NCBI RefSeq assembly: GCF_020085105.1 | Contig: NC_058045.1 | Coordinates: 12,037,833-12,101,832, forward strand | Direction: 5' to 3' | Length of the DNA stretch: 64,000 bases | Source: Siniperca chuatsi | Taxonomy: Eukaryota; Chordata; Actinopteri; Centrarchiformes; Sinipercidae | In this document: piece by piece, positions 23,220-33,400 of the stretch | How positions within the stretch are numbered: the first letter of the stretch is position 1 | How the letters are laid out: each line of letters begins with the position of its first letter | Notes under the pieces: generated by a model | Database searches by the model: none | What the model was told of the DNA's origin: nothing | The model's input: the letters and a program-made list of their open reading frames with translations, nothing else | Made by a program: the position numbers and the translations under genes

Positions 23220-24936
23220 TGTTGCTATTTCAAGCAGCATGGTACACATCCAAAGTTTCAGGGCCCACCCTGTACAGATATTTCCTCATAGCAACATGAC
23301 ATATGTAGAAAAAACCCAGTTGTGTGTTGACCTAATACTGTCACTCTATCAATAATCAATAGGGTGACATTTTCACAATGTACTCTCTGCTGAATCAATC
23401 TTTGAGATCACTATAATAGAATAGTGTTAAAATTGACTTCAGCCAGTGAGTACAATCCTGACTTTGTCTTTGAATTTAACAAAACAATAACGATTCAAGC
23501 TTTTAATGCCTGAATGAGTTTGCTGCAAAGCTAGTTCATTAATGGTGACAAGAATTTTAGGGAGTAACTAAGTCCAAATCTTTTTTTTTTCTTCAACAGT
23601 TGGTTGTTAGCAAAATAGGAAGACTAACGAACTGTTGGCAATGCAGTCCAACAACTTTTAATTCTCTCCTAGGCTTGCTGAATTGAAGCACATTTGATGC
23701 CACCATTCTCATTATGAAACTCCTGGGATCTCCTGTGCCCCTGTTTTTAGATTTAAAGGAACTGATGAATGGCTTGGGGTATGCTAATTATACAGACTCC
23801 CACACAGTGTATCACTAACACTGTGTGTGTTCCTGCATGTCCAGCTTTGTGAGAGCCAGTTTGAGTTGTAAAACTGCAGAGTGAAGACATTTTTGTGTGA
23901 GCTCATCCTGACCAGTCCAGGCTACTTCAAGGGGCAATTATGGTTTTAGGGTTAAGATTAGATTTAGGATTAAGTTAAGAATAGGCTAAAGGTTGAGGTT
24001 AGGAATGGAGTGCTGATGGTTAGGTTTAGAGGATGGGCAATGACTTGTCCCTCAGGATCCTCACAGGTATACAAATGCAAGTGTGTGGATGTGTGTGGGT
24101 GTGTGTGTTTCATGTTCTTATATTCCGGTAGGGACTTTAACCTGAGCGCACACCAACCCATGGTGACTAAAATTGAGGTAGAGACAGCTTTTTGAGGGTT
24201 AAGACTTAGTTTTAGGGTACAGGTTACAATTAGTTTAATGTTAGGGTAAGGGGGTAGGGAAAGCATCATGTCAATGACTGTCCCCCAACTGAGATAGTGA
24301 AACAAACGTGTGTGTGTGTGTGTGTGTGGTCCACAAAAAACACACAGTCAAACCATTCAGTAGGGATCATTGCATATATTTACACAATTACAAAATATTT
24401 ACTAATAGAATATTGAGCATATCTATTAATTGATACAAGGGGTTATTTCAGAATTCCATATTACCAGTTAAATATTTTGAATAATATTTCACAATATATT
24501 TTTTACATAGTCCAACTATGCTTTGTATATATGTTTCAGACAAAGCACATAGATTGAAATGTGATTTAACACAAGTAACACCATTGCCAACTTCATAGCT
24601 GTGTTGAAAAGGCTACTGTGCAAGGTGTGATTCCCACCCACTCACACTTGTTTCACATCCTTATGTGTGTGTGTGTGTGTGTGTTAGTTAGTTAATTACA
24701 CCTTTCTGTAAAACTGCATGGAATCCAGAAATCCCATGAGACAATTAATAAGCTATTAGTTCTTCACCTGCCTTGTGGCCTTTAGTTAAGGTCAGTGCAG
24801 CAGTTTTCATCTGTCTATTGGTCTTTCATTGTCCTATACAAAACAGTACTAAGTCCAACAAGGCAAGTGACACTCACAATTATTTCATAATCCAACACAT
24901 AACCAAAAGAGAGAAACATGTACATCAGAAGAAAGA
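23220..24936. other. lactb-nrg4 spacer at a synteny junction
   Basis: No gene was recognised. A degenerate G+T-rich repeat occupies 23941-24345, and a (TG)n run stands at 24664-24684. It should contain the 3'UTR of nrg4 (- strand), but no - strand AATAAA was found within 300 nt of the nrg4 stop. Confidence 0.55.
23941..24345. repeat. TTAGGG-like degenerate repeat with (TG)n end
   Basis: Interspersed GGTTA, TTTAGGG and GGTTAGG words surround a unique-looking core, and the unit ends in AACAAACGTG followed by a TG microsatellite. It resembles a dispersed fish repeat with a built-in microsatellite rather than a true interstitial telomere, because the TTAGGG units are not tandem. Confidence 0.55.
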
Positions 24937-25009
24937 TCATACTCTTGGTTTTACTCTCCAATACTGTTGTGGATTGTTCTGTTGGCTCTGCTGCTTGGCT
25001 TTCAACATC
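24937..25009 (-). CDS. nrg4: nrg4 last coding exon, cytoplasmic tail
   Basis: 73 nt coding MLKAKQQSQQNNPQQYWRVK then PRV and TGA, in phase after the ..YYVRK of the previous exon. The acceptor is CACACACAG with no pyrimidine tract, only a CA repeat, so this exon is less certain than the others. The tail is not conserved enough to confirm by eye. Confidence 0.65.
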
Positions 25010-25393
25010 CTGTGTGTGTGTGAACACAAGTAATGGTTATTATTTTTAAAAGAATATATTCTGGCTGAAGTACAATAATACCAAGACCTAACACATAAAA
25101 CACTTGCACATTCTAATGCTATTTTTAGACACCTTGAGAATGTAGGTAATACTAAATCCATTATGTACTTACTTGCGTACGTAGTAGATAACAACTGCCA
25201 GCATCACTAAGATGAGGAGGGCAACAATGACCACGGCTGCAATTAACCCTGCTTCCCCTGCATTGGTGGAAACACTGAAGAGCTGGAACTGCTCACATCT
25301 GCTGCCTTTGTAATTGTCATTGCACCTGAAGTAAGATATGGCGTACAAAAAAGGAGACAGTCTGTCAATAATATTGCCATGTTGTGACATACA

Positions 25394-25490
<97 letters not shown>

Positions 25491-25754
25491 CAAGGTTCCT
25501 GAAGACTCATTCTTATATCAAAGATAATTAAATATTACATTTTTAATTTAATTGTAACTTACACACAGGAGAGTGTATTCATGGAAGGTATTTTATAGCA
25601 TGTCCCTCCATTCATGCAATAGGTGGCTTCCTGCCCATCACAGGGATCTCCATGATCTACGCAGACATAATAGCAACATTTCAAGAAAGATAGCTCTAAC
25701 AGGACTTAATAGTCACTTGTTCAAATTATTTGATGTATAATTACCTGCCATCAT
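24937..25754 (-). CDS. nrg4: Neuregulin-4, membrane-bound EGF-family ligand
   Basis: Ligand precursor for ErbB4; the single EGF domain is exposed at the cell surface and released by shedding. Exons in - strand order: 25754-25745, 25656-25563, 25325-25173, 25009-24937, all GT-AG, giving 109 aa (human 115). The EGF domain at residues 9-45 has C-x7-C-x5-C-x10-C-x-C-x8-C with the C-MNGGT-C and NYKGSRCE signatures. A transmembrane helix (about residues 59-82) and a short basic tail follow. There is no signal peptide: the EGF domain starts 8 residues in, as in NRG4. The location beside tmem266, in opposite orientation, matches human. EGF-family ligands such as epigen are alternatives, but the missing leader and synteny favour nrg4. 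Confidence 0.87.
25173..25325 (-). CDS. nrg4: nrg4 exon: EGF end and transmembrane helix
   Basis: 153 nt coding CNDNYKGSRCEQF, then the helix AGLIAAVVIVALLILVMLAV and IYYVR. Acceptor TTCAG, donor CAA|GTAAGT. If the following intron is kept, the frame stops at once (TAA), giving an 86-aa form that still has the helix. Confidence 0.9.
25387..25487. repeat. (AT)n tract, 101-nt strict purine-pyrimidine alternation
   Basis: (ACAT)n passes into a pure (AT) run of more than 30 units. It lies in the nrg4 intron that splits the EGF domain and is expected to be length-variable. Confidence 0.97.
25563..25656 (-). CDS. nrg4: nrg4 exon: first four EGF cysteines
   Basis: 94 nt coding DHGDPCDGQEATYCMNGGTC then YKIPSMNTLSCV. 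Acceptor GCGTAG, donor TGT GT|GTAAGT. It joins the next exon to complete C-V-C. Confidence 0.92.
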
Positions 25755-25780
25755 TTGGAATGTTTTTTTTCTTGCTGTTT
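25745..25780 (-). CDS. nrg4: nrg4 start exon (MMA)
   Basis: A 36-nt exon between acceptor TTCTCAG and donor GCAG|GTAATT. ATG codons at 25754 and 25751 start MMAD, the Asp codon being completed by the next exon. Human NRG4 also starts only a few residues before its first cysteine. Either ATG could be used. Confidence 0.75.
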
Positions 25781-25991
25781 CTGAGAACACAAGAAACATT
25801 TTTTTGTCACACAAAAGGAAGTAATCTCTCACCACCAAGGAAAGCATGGCATAACCAGAAGTTTCAGATGCCGATGATGACCTACATATATAAGCAGCTT
25901 CTTAAATTTGAAAGGCGTCATGAAGTAATATTGAGTTGTGAGAGTAATATATCATCATCCTGACTGAAATTAATCAAAAATCTGTCCTTAC

Positions 25992-26060
25992 CTGCTCGTG
26001 AAATCCCAGCTTTTGGTAGTTAGTGCCGGTTCCCAATGTGAGTCATAGTGAAGCTTCAAA
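25992..26060 (-). other. nrg4: nrg4 candidate non-coding first exon
   Basis: A good - strand donor, GCAG|GTAAGG, at 25992/25991 lies upstream of the start exon acceptor, suggesting a 5'UTR exon here. The upstream limit is a guess. Confidence 0.4.
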
Positions 26061-26807
26061 GTAACTCAGAACTGCTTTTTGTTGGACCTCCTAAGAAACT
26101 GTCATGTGGGCGTGTTCCTCCCTTTCGCCTAAAAAAATGTTGTGATTGCAGTTTGTCCACATTGTAAATGGCAAGCGAAACGGCAGGATACTACCAACTG
26201 ATTGTAGGATTTTTGTTAGTGTGTTATTTAACAGCATGTGAGGAATACATACAGAGCTCTCAGAGGTCTAAAAAGTATCCCACAATGTTGATCTCTGTGT
26301 GAGACAAACAGATAAAGACTGAGTAGATTTGTAGATTTGTTTTTGTTCTTGGAGGTTTAGTTGCATCATGAGATCAGGCAGAGGACGGGTGAGGCAATCA
26401 CCTGTTGTGCACGAGAGCTCAGTGTGGCTGGGTTTGGTATGCAAAGAAGGCATGAATGGAATCGTGGGAACTTCTTTTTAGTCTAAGAACACATCACACC
26501 ACTTCCTTCAGACAAATAGCTACTGCTGAATCCTCAGAACCGTTAGTTGACTCCTCAACTGGCCGTTTTTAATACTTAACTGCGTTCCTATTAAGAAATG
26601 TGTTGTCTTGAGCTATGTAGTGATTGTGCAAACAGGGCTAGTCTTGTCGCAGATTATACAGGCCTCAATCAAGCAACATTGTGGAGATGCTGAATTGATT
26701 TTGAGGACATTTCTGTTTAGTGTCTGATCATCTGATAGCATGTTATGAGTAGGCTACTAAAGGCTCATAGGCCTACCATAGTTATATTTCATTTGGGTAA
26801 TTATGTT

Positions 26808-27431
26808 GGTACCACTTTCTAATTGGGTACCCTTTTATAAAGTTTTTTTTGTAAAAAAAAAAAAATAAATTAATGGTAATAAATCATTCACTAATACTTT
26901 ATAGATCAGTAATAAGCATCAGATAAGAACAACTTATGGGTTGCCAAGTTGTGAAAAATCCCTTGGCTGTTAATATGGCATAAAATGTGCTCTATCTTTC
27001 AGTTAGCTCCATAGTTGATCATGAGGACCCCTCAATGGACCACTAACCTTCTGGAAAAGGGCTGCGGAAAATCTGGACCAAAATCCATTTATTAACGTAT
27101 GAACATTTACAACTGTAGTCTGCAGAGGTGACAAATTATTGTAAAAACCCTTTATTAAAGACCTATTAACATTTGTAACTGCAGACTTGATGGCTTATTA
27201 GAAAGTGAGAACCCAATGAGCATTTATTGATGGATCACTAACTTTTCTAACTGTATTGTTACAAAACAGAAAGGATAAACACCAGCCAAAAGGACTTTTT
27301 AATATCCTGGCAACCAAAAGGTTTCTCCCTTTTAATAAGTGTAACTGATCTATAAAGCATTGATAAATTATTTATTAACCATTAAAAAACCCATTAGCTA
27401 CAACTTATAGTCCTTATTAGAAAGTTGTAGC
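26808..27431. mobile_element. Palindromic MITE-like element
   Basis: The left end TACCACTTTCTAATTGGG and the complement of the right end, CTACAACTTTCTAAT, match. Inner arms share TTTATAGATCAGT and TAATAAAT, in opposite orientation, over roughly 100 bp. No clear target duplication was found and no coding capacity is present. Confidence 0.6.
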
Positions 27432-27557
27432 ATATATTTTAATACCAATGACAACATTGATATGATATTTTTTATTCACTTACCCTTTTTTGGGTCCTAA
27501 TTCCTGTGCTACATTTGTAAGATACAACTCAAACATCTTAGCAAGTCTACCTGGGAA

Positions 27558-28151
27558 CAGCGGTGGAAGAAGTATTCAGATCCTTTACTTAAGTAAAAGT
27601 AGCAATACCACAATGTAAAAAAAAAAGCACAACAGTATTAGCATCAAAATATACTTAAAGCGCCAAAAGTAAAAGTATTATATCTTATTATGCAGAATGG
27701 CCCATTTCAGAACCACATATATAATATCACCTGTTGGCTGCTTCTCGGGCAGCCCCTTCAACCTGTCTGCAGAGGTCGTCCTTCACATCACTGGAATATA
27801 ATTATTGATGCATTAAAATGTACATTACTTTAATGTTGCAGCTGAGGTGGAGTTAATTTTAATTACTTTATTTACTGCTGGGTAGCTTAACCAATAATAA
27901 TATGTCATAATGTATTAGTTGATTTATATTTTGCATTAATCATTTTGAGTAGCAACTAATTTTAAAAGTAACTAAAGCTATCAGATAATTGTAGTGGAGT
28001 AAGAAATGCAATATTTCCCTCTGAATTGTATTGGAGTAGAAGTATAAAGTTGCACAAAGTGAAAATACTCAAGTAAAATACATGTACCTCAAAATTGTAC
28101 TTAAGTACAATACTTGTACTTAAGTAACTTACTAGTTACATTGCGCCACTG
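27558..28151 (+). mobile_element. hAT-type MITE with perfect 8-bp target duplication
   Basis: A 594-bp non-coding element flanked by CCTGGGAA at 27550-27557 and 28152-28159. The ends are CAGCGGTGGAAGAAG and, on the other strand, CAGTGGCGCAATG, each followed by TACTTAAGTA motifs. Same family as 11045-11494. The 8-bp duplication and CAG ends indicate the hAT superfamily. Confidence 0.9.
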
Positions 28152-28229
28152 CCTGGGAATATTACAGTGACGCTGCAGACTGATAAATGACATTAAATAC
28201 AGCAGACTCAGTCGTCATAAACTCACCAT

Positions 28230-28935
28230 TGAGCGCCACAGAAACACTTGAGGTCACTGTAAGAGTATTAGGGATTTTTTTTTCTTTTCGTGCGGGTGGG
28301 TTGTTATCGCGAGGAACTCTGAAGCTCAAGAGGTGAAGTGAAGCGAGAGTGTTTTTCTACGTCGATGCTTCTAGGGTGGCATAGAAAGACGGACGTCTGC
28401 AGGCTCTTATGGCTTAATAGGAAGATAGAATACATATATGCTTTAGTTGATATTATTGTGCGTGTTGGGTTTGTTTTGTAAATGTAGCTTGGTTCCCTCC
28501 GCGTTGACGGCGCTGCTCGTCACACATCTGTAGCCGCTGGAATCTCGTTTTCAGCACCTGGACAGCTCCCGGTCGTGAACCTCTTCTTCTTATTATCGGG
28601 CACATGGAGTCCCTGGTGTGATTGTGGGGGAAGCCCTGCGAGCACATTATGCCTCCCTCCGAGGATGTCGTTATCTTCCTGATTCAGTGACAGCCTCGTC
28701 GTCTCCCCTGAAGGATGGTGCTTTCAGTCCGGAGTAGGTGTTTTCGTCGTGCGCTGTCTTCTGAGAGGCGATACGGGTGCTTGGCCAACGCAAATTTAAG
28801 GGGAATCACAGCCTACACACAGCAAGATCCGAGCTTCCCTCACACTGATCGTCGGCGAGGAGGGAGATATTACCATCATCACTGCGAGGGCAAAGGAGTC
28901 ACGACCACATTTTACACAATGTAGAGCACGAAAAC
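28230..28935 (+). promoter_or_regulatory. tmem266: CpG-rich promoter and non-coding first exon of tmem266
   Basis: This stretch has many CpGs (TATCGCGAGG, GCGTTGACGGCG, ATCGTCGGCGAGG), unlike its surroundings, and ends in a donor, AAAAC|GTAAGA, at 28935/28936. The next exon begins at 30380 after TTTCTACAG. A CpG-island first exon suits a vertebrate gene of this kind. The transcription start cannot be fixed by eye. Confidence 0.6.
28715..28924 (+). CDS. Upstream ORF in the tmem266 leader
   Basis: A 69-codon ATG-started frame (AAGGATGG context) lies wholly in the presumed first exon and ends in TAG, just before the splice donor. The peptide, rich in Arg and His, resembles nothing known to me. 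If transcribed it would reduce or regulate translation of the main frame; a real peptide product is unproven. Confidence 0.35.
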   Translation: MVLSVRSRCFRRALSSERRYGCLANANLRGITAYTQQDPSFPHTDRRRGGRYYHHHCEGKGVTTTFYTM

Positions 28936-30379
28936 GTAAGAGGTCAGTGTGTCTTTGTGCTTCTTTTCGAGTCAGTAGTTGATGTATTTGTGTTGGCTTA
29001 AACAAGAATGAGACCGTGTGGCCTCTAAGCACAGTGGGGAAATGTTAACAGCACCATAACGGTTTATGTAGCTACGACTTGGTGGGAAATTATTGCAAAT
29101 GCATCTTGATTAGGTTAAATGCAGAAATCCTGGACAGAAATGGCCCACAGTGCTTGTTTAGTGAAATGAAATAGTAAAAAAAAAAAAATGCTGCCTTGTG
29201 GACAACCACCTCCGCTAATGAAGCACTTAATGCACTTATAGTGGCAACTCAAGATGCTGATCTCTCTGACACTGTGATGTCCAGAAATATGTTCCTCTGC
29301 AGTAAATCACCTCCTGAAACAAATACACACAGCTTTTAACCCACTTGCCTTTCTGGTCACCTCTACAGTGATTCCTTACAGAAAGTGAAGCACCTTGTTA
29401 AGTGTTTAAGCTGCATGAACCTCTTTGACTTTCAGCTCATCTTATGGCCAGATCAATATCTTTTTTACTGAATATTATTCATTTTTGGGTGCTGCAGTGA
29501 AACAGTCACTCTCAGCCCTTGAATGACCTGCGCTGATTTATCCTGAGTAGCATTTAATCTGCTGTGCTTCACTACATTACTCTGCTGTGGTCTGCTGCGG
29601 CTGTGAGTGCTGACTCCTCACCTCTCCATGTCTGAAGGTTTTCGCTGTGCCTCTGTGTGTCACACACTACCCCGAATCCATGAAATATTGTGTAAATCAT
29701 GAAGGTGTAAACAATGCAAATGTGTAATCGTTGCAGTTATAATTCATCCCTTGTTGACAGCTGATTTCAGTGTCACATTTACTTTACAACGCTGTGAATT
29801 TAGGCTTGTTTTTTGTAATAGTGGACATTTCATGTGGTCATGTCATGCCTGTTCCCTGCAAAGCAGCTGGAGTGGGCTTTCACTGAACGGACCTGGACAT
29901 CAATGGCTCTCTATCCTGTGGCACAAAGAGCTAGCATCCTGCTGTACTTGCTATGCAAGAGGTGTGATGTTCCTCAGCCCCTGATTAACAGAGCGGAGCG
30001 TATATTGGAGGAGATTTAAAATCCATTACAGTTTAGTGCTCCCCAGGAAAATAGTTGAACAGAGCATAGCTAAAAGCTGATGTTAGGACAGGGCGCCTTC
30101 AGGAAAAGCATAAGCACTGATACTTCATTGATAATTTTGCATGCATTTGTGTTATACTACTCAACTGTATATAGATATTGAATGATTTTGAGATTATATG
30201 TTCATTTTTGACCTTGGAAACAGCAGTTGGCAAAACAATCTCCCCTCAAGGTCTATTAATTGCTGCTCTGGAACGCCCAGTCATATCTCCCGATCTTCCT
30301 CAGCAGATGGAGTTTGCTTCATGATTTCCTTTTTCTGTAGTAATTACATTCTTCTTTTTTTTTTTTGTATTTTCTACAG
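28936..30379 (+). other. tmem266: tmem266 first intron
   Basis: No exon was recognised. It contains a short poly-A run near 29177-29188 and ends in a strong pyrimidine tract. Confidence 0.5.
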
Positions 30380-30488
30380 GTGTGGTAGGAGCCAGGTGTC
30401 TGCAGTGGTGAAATCACATTTCACACTTGGGGTCATTTAGTGTGGACGTCTATTTGCAGCAACAAGACCTCAACATGAGCAAACCCCA
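30380..30488 (+). CDS. tmem266: tmem266 start exon
   Basis: Acceptor TTTCTACAG ends at 30379; the 5'UTR runs to 30474. The ATG at 30475 begins MSKP, and the exon ends after CA|GTAAGT, completing His with the next exon. Only 14 nt are coding. Other in-frame ATGs are absent further 5' in this exon. Confidence 0.8.
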
Positions 30489-33400
30489 GTAAGTATAACA
30501 CCCGCCAGAATCTTGTTTGAAACCACGTCTGAGAGAGTGTCAAATCTCAAATCTCTATTTATGAATATGCAGTCTTATGCAAAGGACATCTCAGCGTGGT
30601 AGGATATGATTAGCAGAATGGGACCTGCATAATCTCATGCCCCTCCTGTGAATGACTTTGAACAGGGATCAGTGGGAAAGTGGAGCTTGGCCTCATCCAG
30701 CATCTCTGAGGAGTGAGAGAGCGGCCAGCCATCTCCAGTCTCCGCTGGCATCTCTTAGCATTCAGGAGGGATGCTCACTTGTCATCTTCTCTTATTAATA
30801 ATTACTCTGTGTGTGGTCCTCCAGACAGGCCCTGCATTCTGATGACAACCAGGGTTGGGGCTAAGAGAAGGCAAAAGAGAGGGAGCAGGGGAATGGAGTG
30901 GAGTGGATGGAGGAGGAGTGGAGTAGAGTGAAGGGTGAATGCAAAATGGGTTCAGTCAGCTGCATCTTCTGGTTAAAGGCACAGGATGCTGCTTCCAACC
31001 AACAGAGATCTCTGTCCGAGCCTCAGACCAGCAGATTAGTGCAGCTGATGACTACAAGTCCGTTTGAAGGAGAACTTTGATACAAAACACCTGTAACCAG
31101 ATAATATAGAGAATGGTTAGTAGTACAAAAGCATGATTTAATGCTGCTGAATGCCGGTGACTCTCTGTGAAGTGACAGATGGGAAACTCTCATGCAGAGA
31201 AAGGTCTTTGGAGTTATTTTCACCGCCGCTCTTTTAGACTTGATGCTGCCGTAAATCCGCTCTCTCGCACTCTCGCTCTCTCGCTTTCTCTCTCTCTCTC
31301 TCTCTGATGTGGAAAAAGTGGGAGGCAGGATGGGGAAATTAATAGATGTTCAAATACAACAAATTCAAAGGCATTTATGGTACATATTTCACAAAACAAT
31401 TTAATAAAAAAAGTAAAATCTTTCCACGTCTGTCTGTAGTTTACAAAAAACAGTGTATGCAACGATAAAATTAAAAAAGAAAAATTAATTTTTATCAAAA
31501 AAGATACACAAGCACTGATTAGGCAGTGCTCTTCCTGTTTGCCTAGTATGGAGCTGTTTGTATATTTATTTTCTCATTCATTCTTCTCAAAGAGTGAACA
31601 CCACACACCCCAAGGAGCCCAGTGGCTTTGAAACAGGTCAGCTAAAATGTACTGTAACTAACTTCAGTGTCTCGTGATCCAGTGCCACGCTGCTGTTAAT
31701 TTCTGTGCATAATGAAGCCCTCTCTCCAATCACTAGAATAAAGTCTGCTGATTAGCAGGTCACTGCTAAGCAACTGTTATCTATGTTCATCTCATCATTC
31801 TGATTTTTAAATCTTCTGTGTTGAAATTTAGAATTGCAGTTCTCAGTTTTATGCCCGTACACTATATTTATGGTAAATGTATTAAAAAATCTATTAATAA
31901 GCCCTTCTTGATACAATCCTTTGGATGTTAATATTGCTCTAATACAGAGTTTCTAGTCTAATAAGAGGCTCCGAATGTCATGCACTACATTTCCAGTAAA
32001 GAGTTTACAGTAAAATATTTAGGCTATAATGTGTCATGGTGTTTATAGTATTATTCTGTGGAAGTTTCTAAAAAAATGTATTAAATTTATATAAGTGATT
32101 TAAGTAATTTTCCAAACATAGATTCCCTTTTAAGATAATGCATTCAATCACTAAATTACATGGTTATGGTTAAGTCTGGAATTATTCTATATTTTTCTTA
32201 TTGTCAACAAATCCCATGAAAAGACCAAAACCAACAATTAATTGTTCCTACTTACAAATATTGTCTGTGTAGACAAAACCTGATATACTGTAATTTATTC
32301 TTATTCCTCTGTGCCATAGAGCCCCATTGTTGTCCAAAAAATATTAAAAACACATCAATGAGCCACAATGTTGGACTGAATGACATGTTCATACATTATG
32401 ATGAACCTGGGCACTGTAGTTTATTTTGAATCTATCCCATATCCCGTCCTGGAGCAATAAATTATCACTAGCGCATCAAATGTGTATTAATCTGCAGCTG
32501 AAAATAGTCCTCAACAAATGCACTATTACACAGTTGAGATGTGGTGTATTACCACTACATATTGAAACGTGAAGATACAGAGTCGTGACTGAAGATGAAA
32601 GAATCTGTGAATATTGTGAGCTAAAGGAGGTGGAGAACGAAATTCATTTTATTTTATATATTATGATTTATGATAAATATTGTTCAAAAAAGTACATTTT
32701 CCTGATTTAGATTTGATAGGTATTGAGAATGGAGCTTTAATTGAATATCTTTTTGATAATGTTTTTACATTTTCTGTATGTCTTTCTAAAGCATTGGATA
32801 GGAGGAGAAAAGTAACATGACTATTCTATATGGATTGAGGACTATTGGTTTATGAATTGGATCAAATATACAATATTTGACACTTGGATGCAGATGTAGT
32901 TTTTGTCTTTTTTGGATTTGTGTATTGTGTCTTGTGCTTAGGGGGCTGTGTTTGTAAATTTGTTGTATTTCCAATGCGGGATATCTCCTGTAGTGTTATT
33001 TGTGGGAGGTTTATGTCTGTTTGGATGATGTTGATGTATTGTGCTGTTAGATGGTGGTGGGTTAACATGTAGGAATGCTTGGTTTGTTGTTAGTTAATGT
33101 GTACGTGAGGGATGGGTCATGTAAATGACCTGACACGAAAATAAAATATTTATTCATTACTGCTGTTTGGTTAATGTTTGCTAAAAATAACAGTGCCCAG
33201 CTGTTTTAGAAAATGAAACTACTGACTGCCTTGCCCTTTAAAATGTTATTGTGTCCATATCCAACATAGTTATGGTTGGTTACTTGAATGCGTGTGCCTG
33301 GCACTGAAGATCAAGCATCTGCTGTGGGATGTCTGCAGAGTAAATCTTAATGTTTCAGGCGTCATCTTCACTGCCTGCTAATTGAGGCGATATGGACATA

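Larger units (their letters stand above)
26090..28230. other. nrg4-tmem266 divergent spacer, repeat-rich
   Basis: No gene was recognised. Two palindromic transposon remnants (26808-27431 and 27558-28151) fill most of it. The two genes diverge from this spacer. Confidence 0.6.

Noticed and set aside
23941-24260. Interstitial telomere-like TTAGGG sequence
   Set aside because: Units are scattered and degenerate, mixed with unique sequence; it looks like a dispersed fish repeat rather than telomeric DNA.
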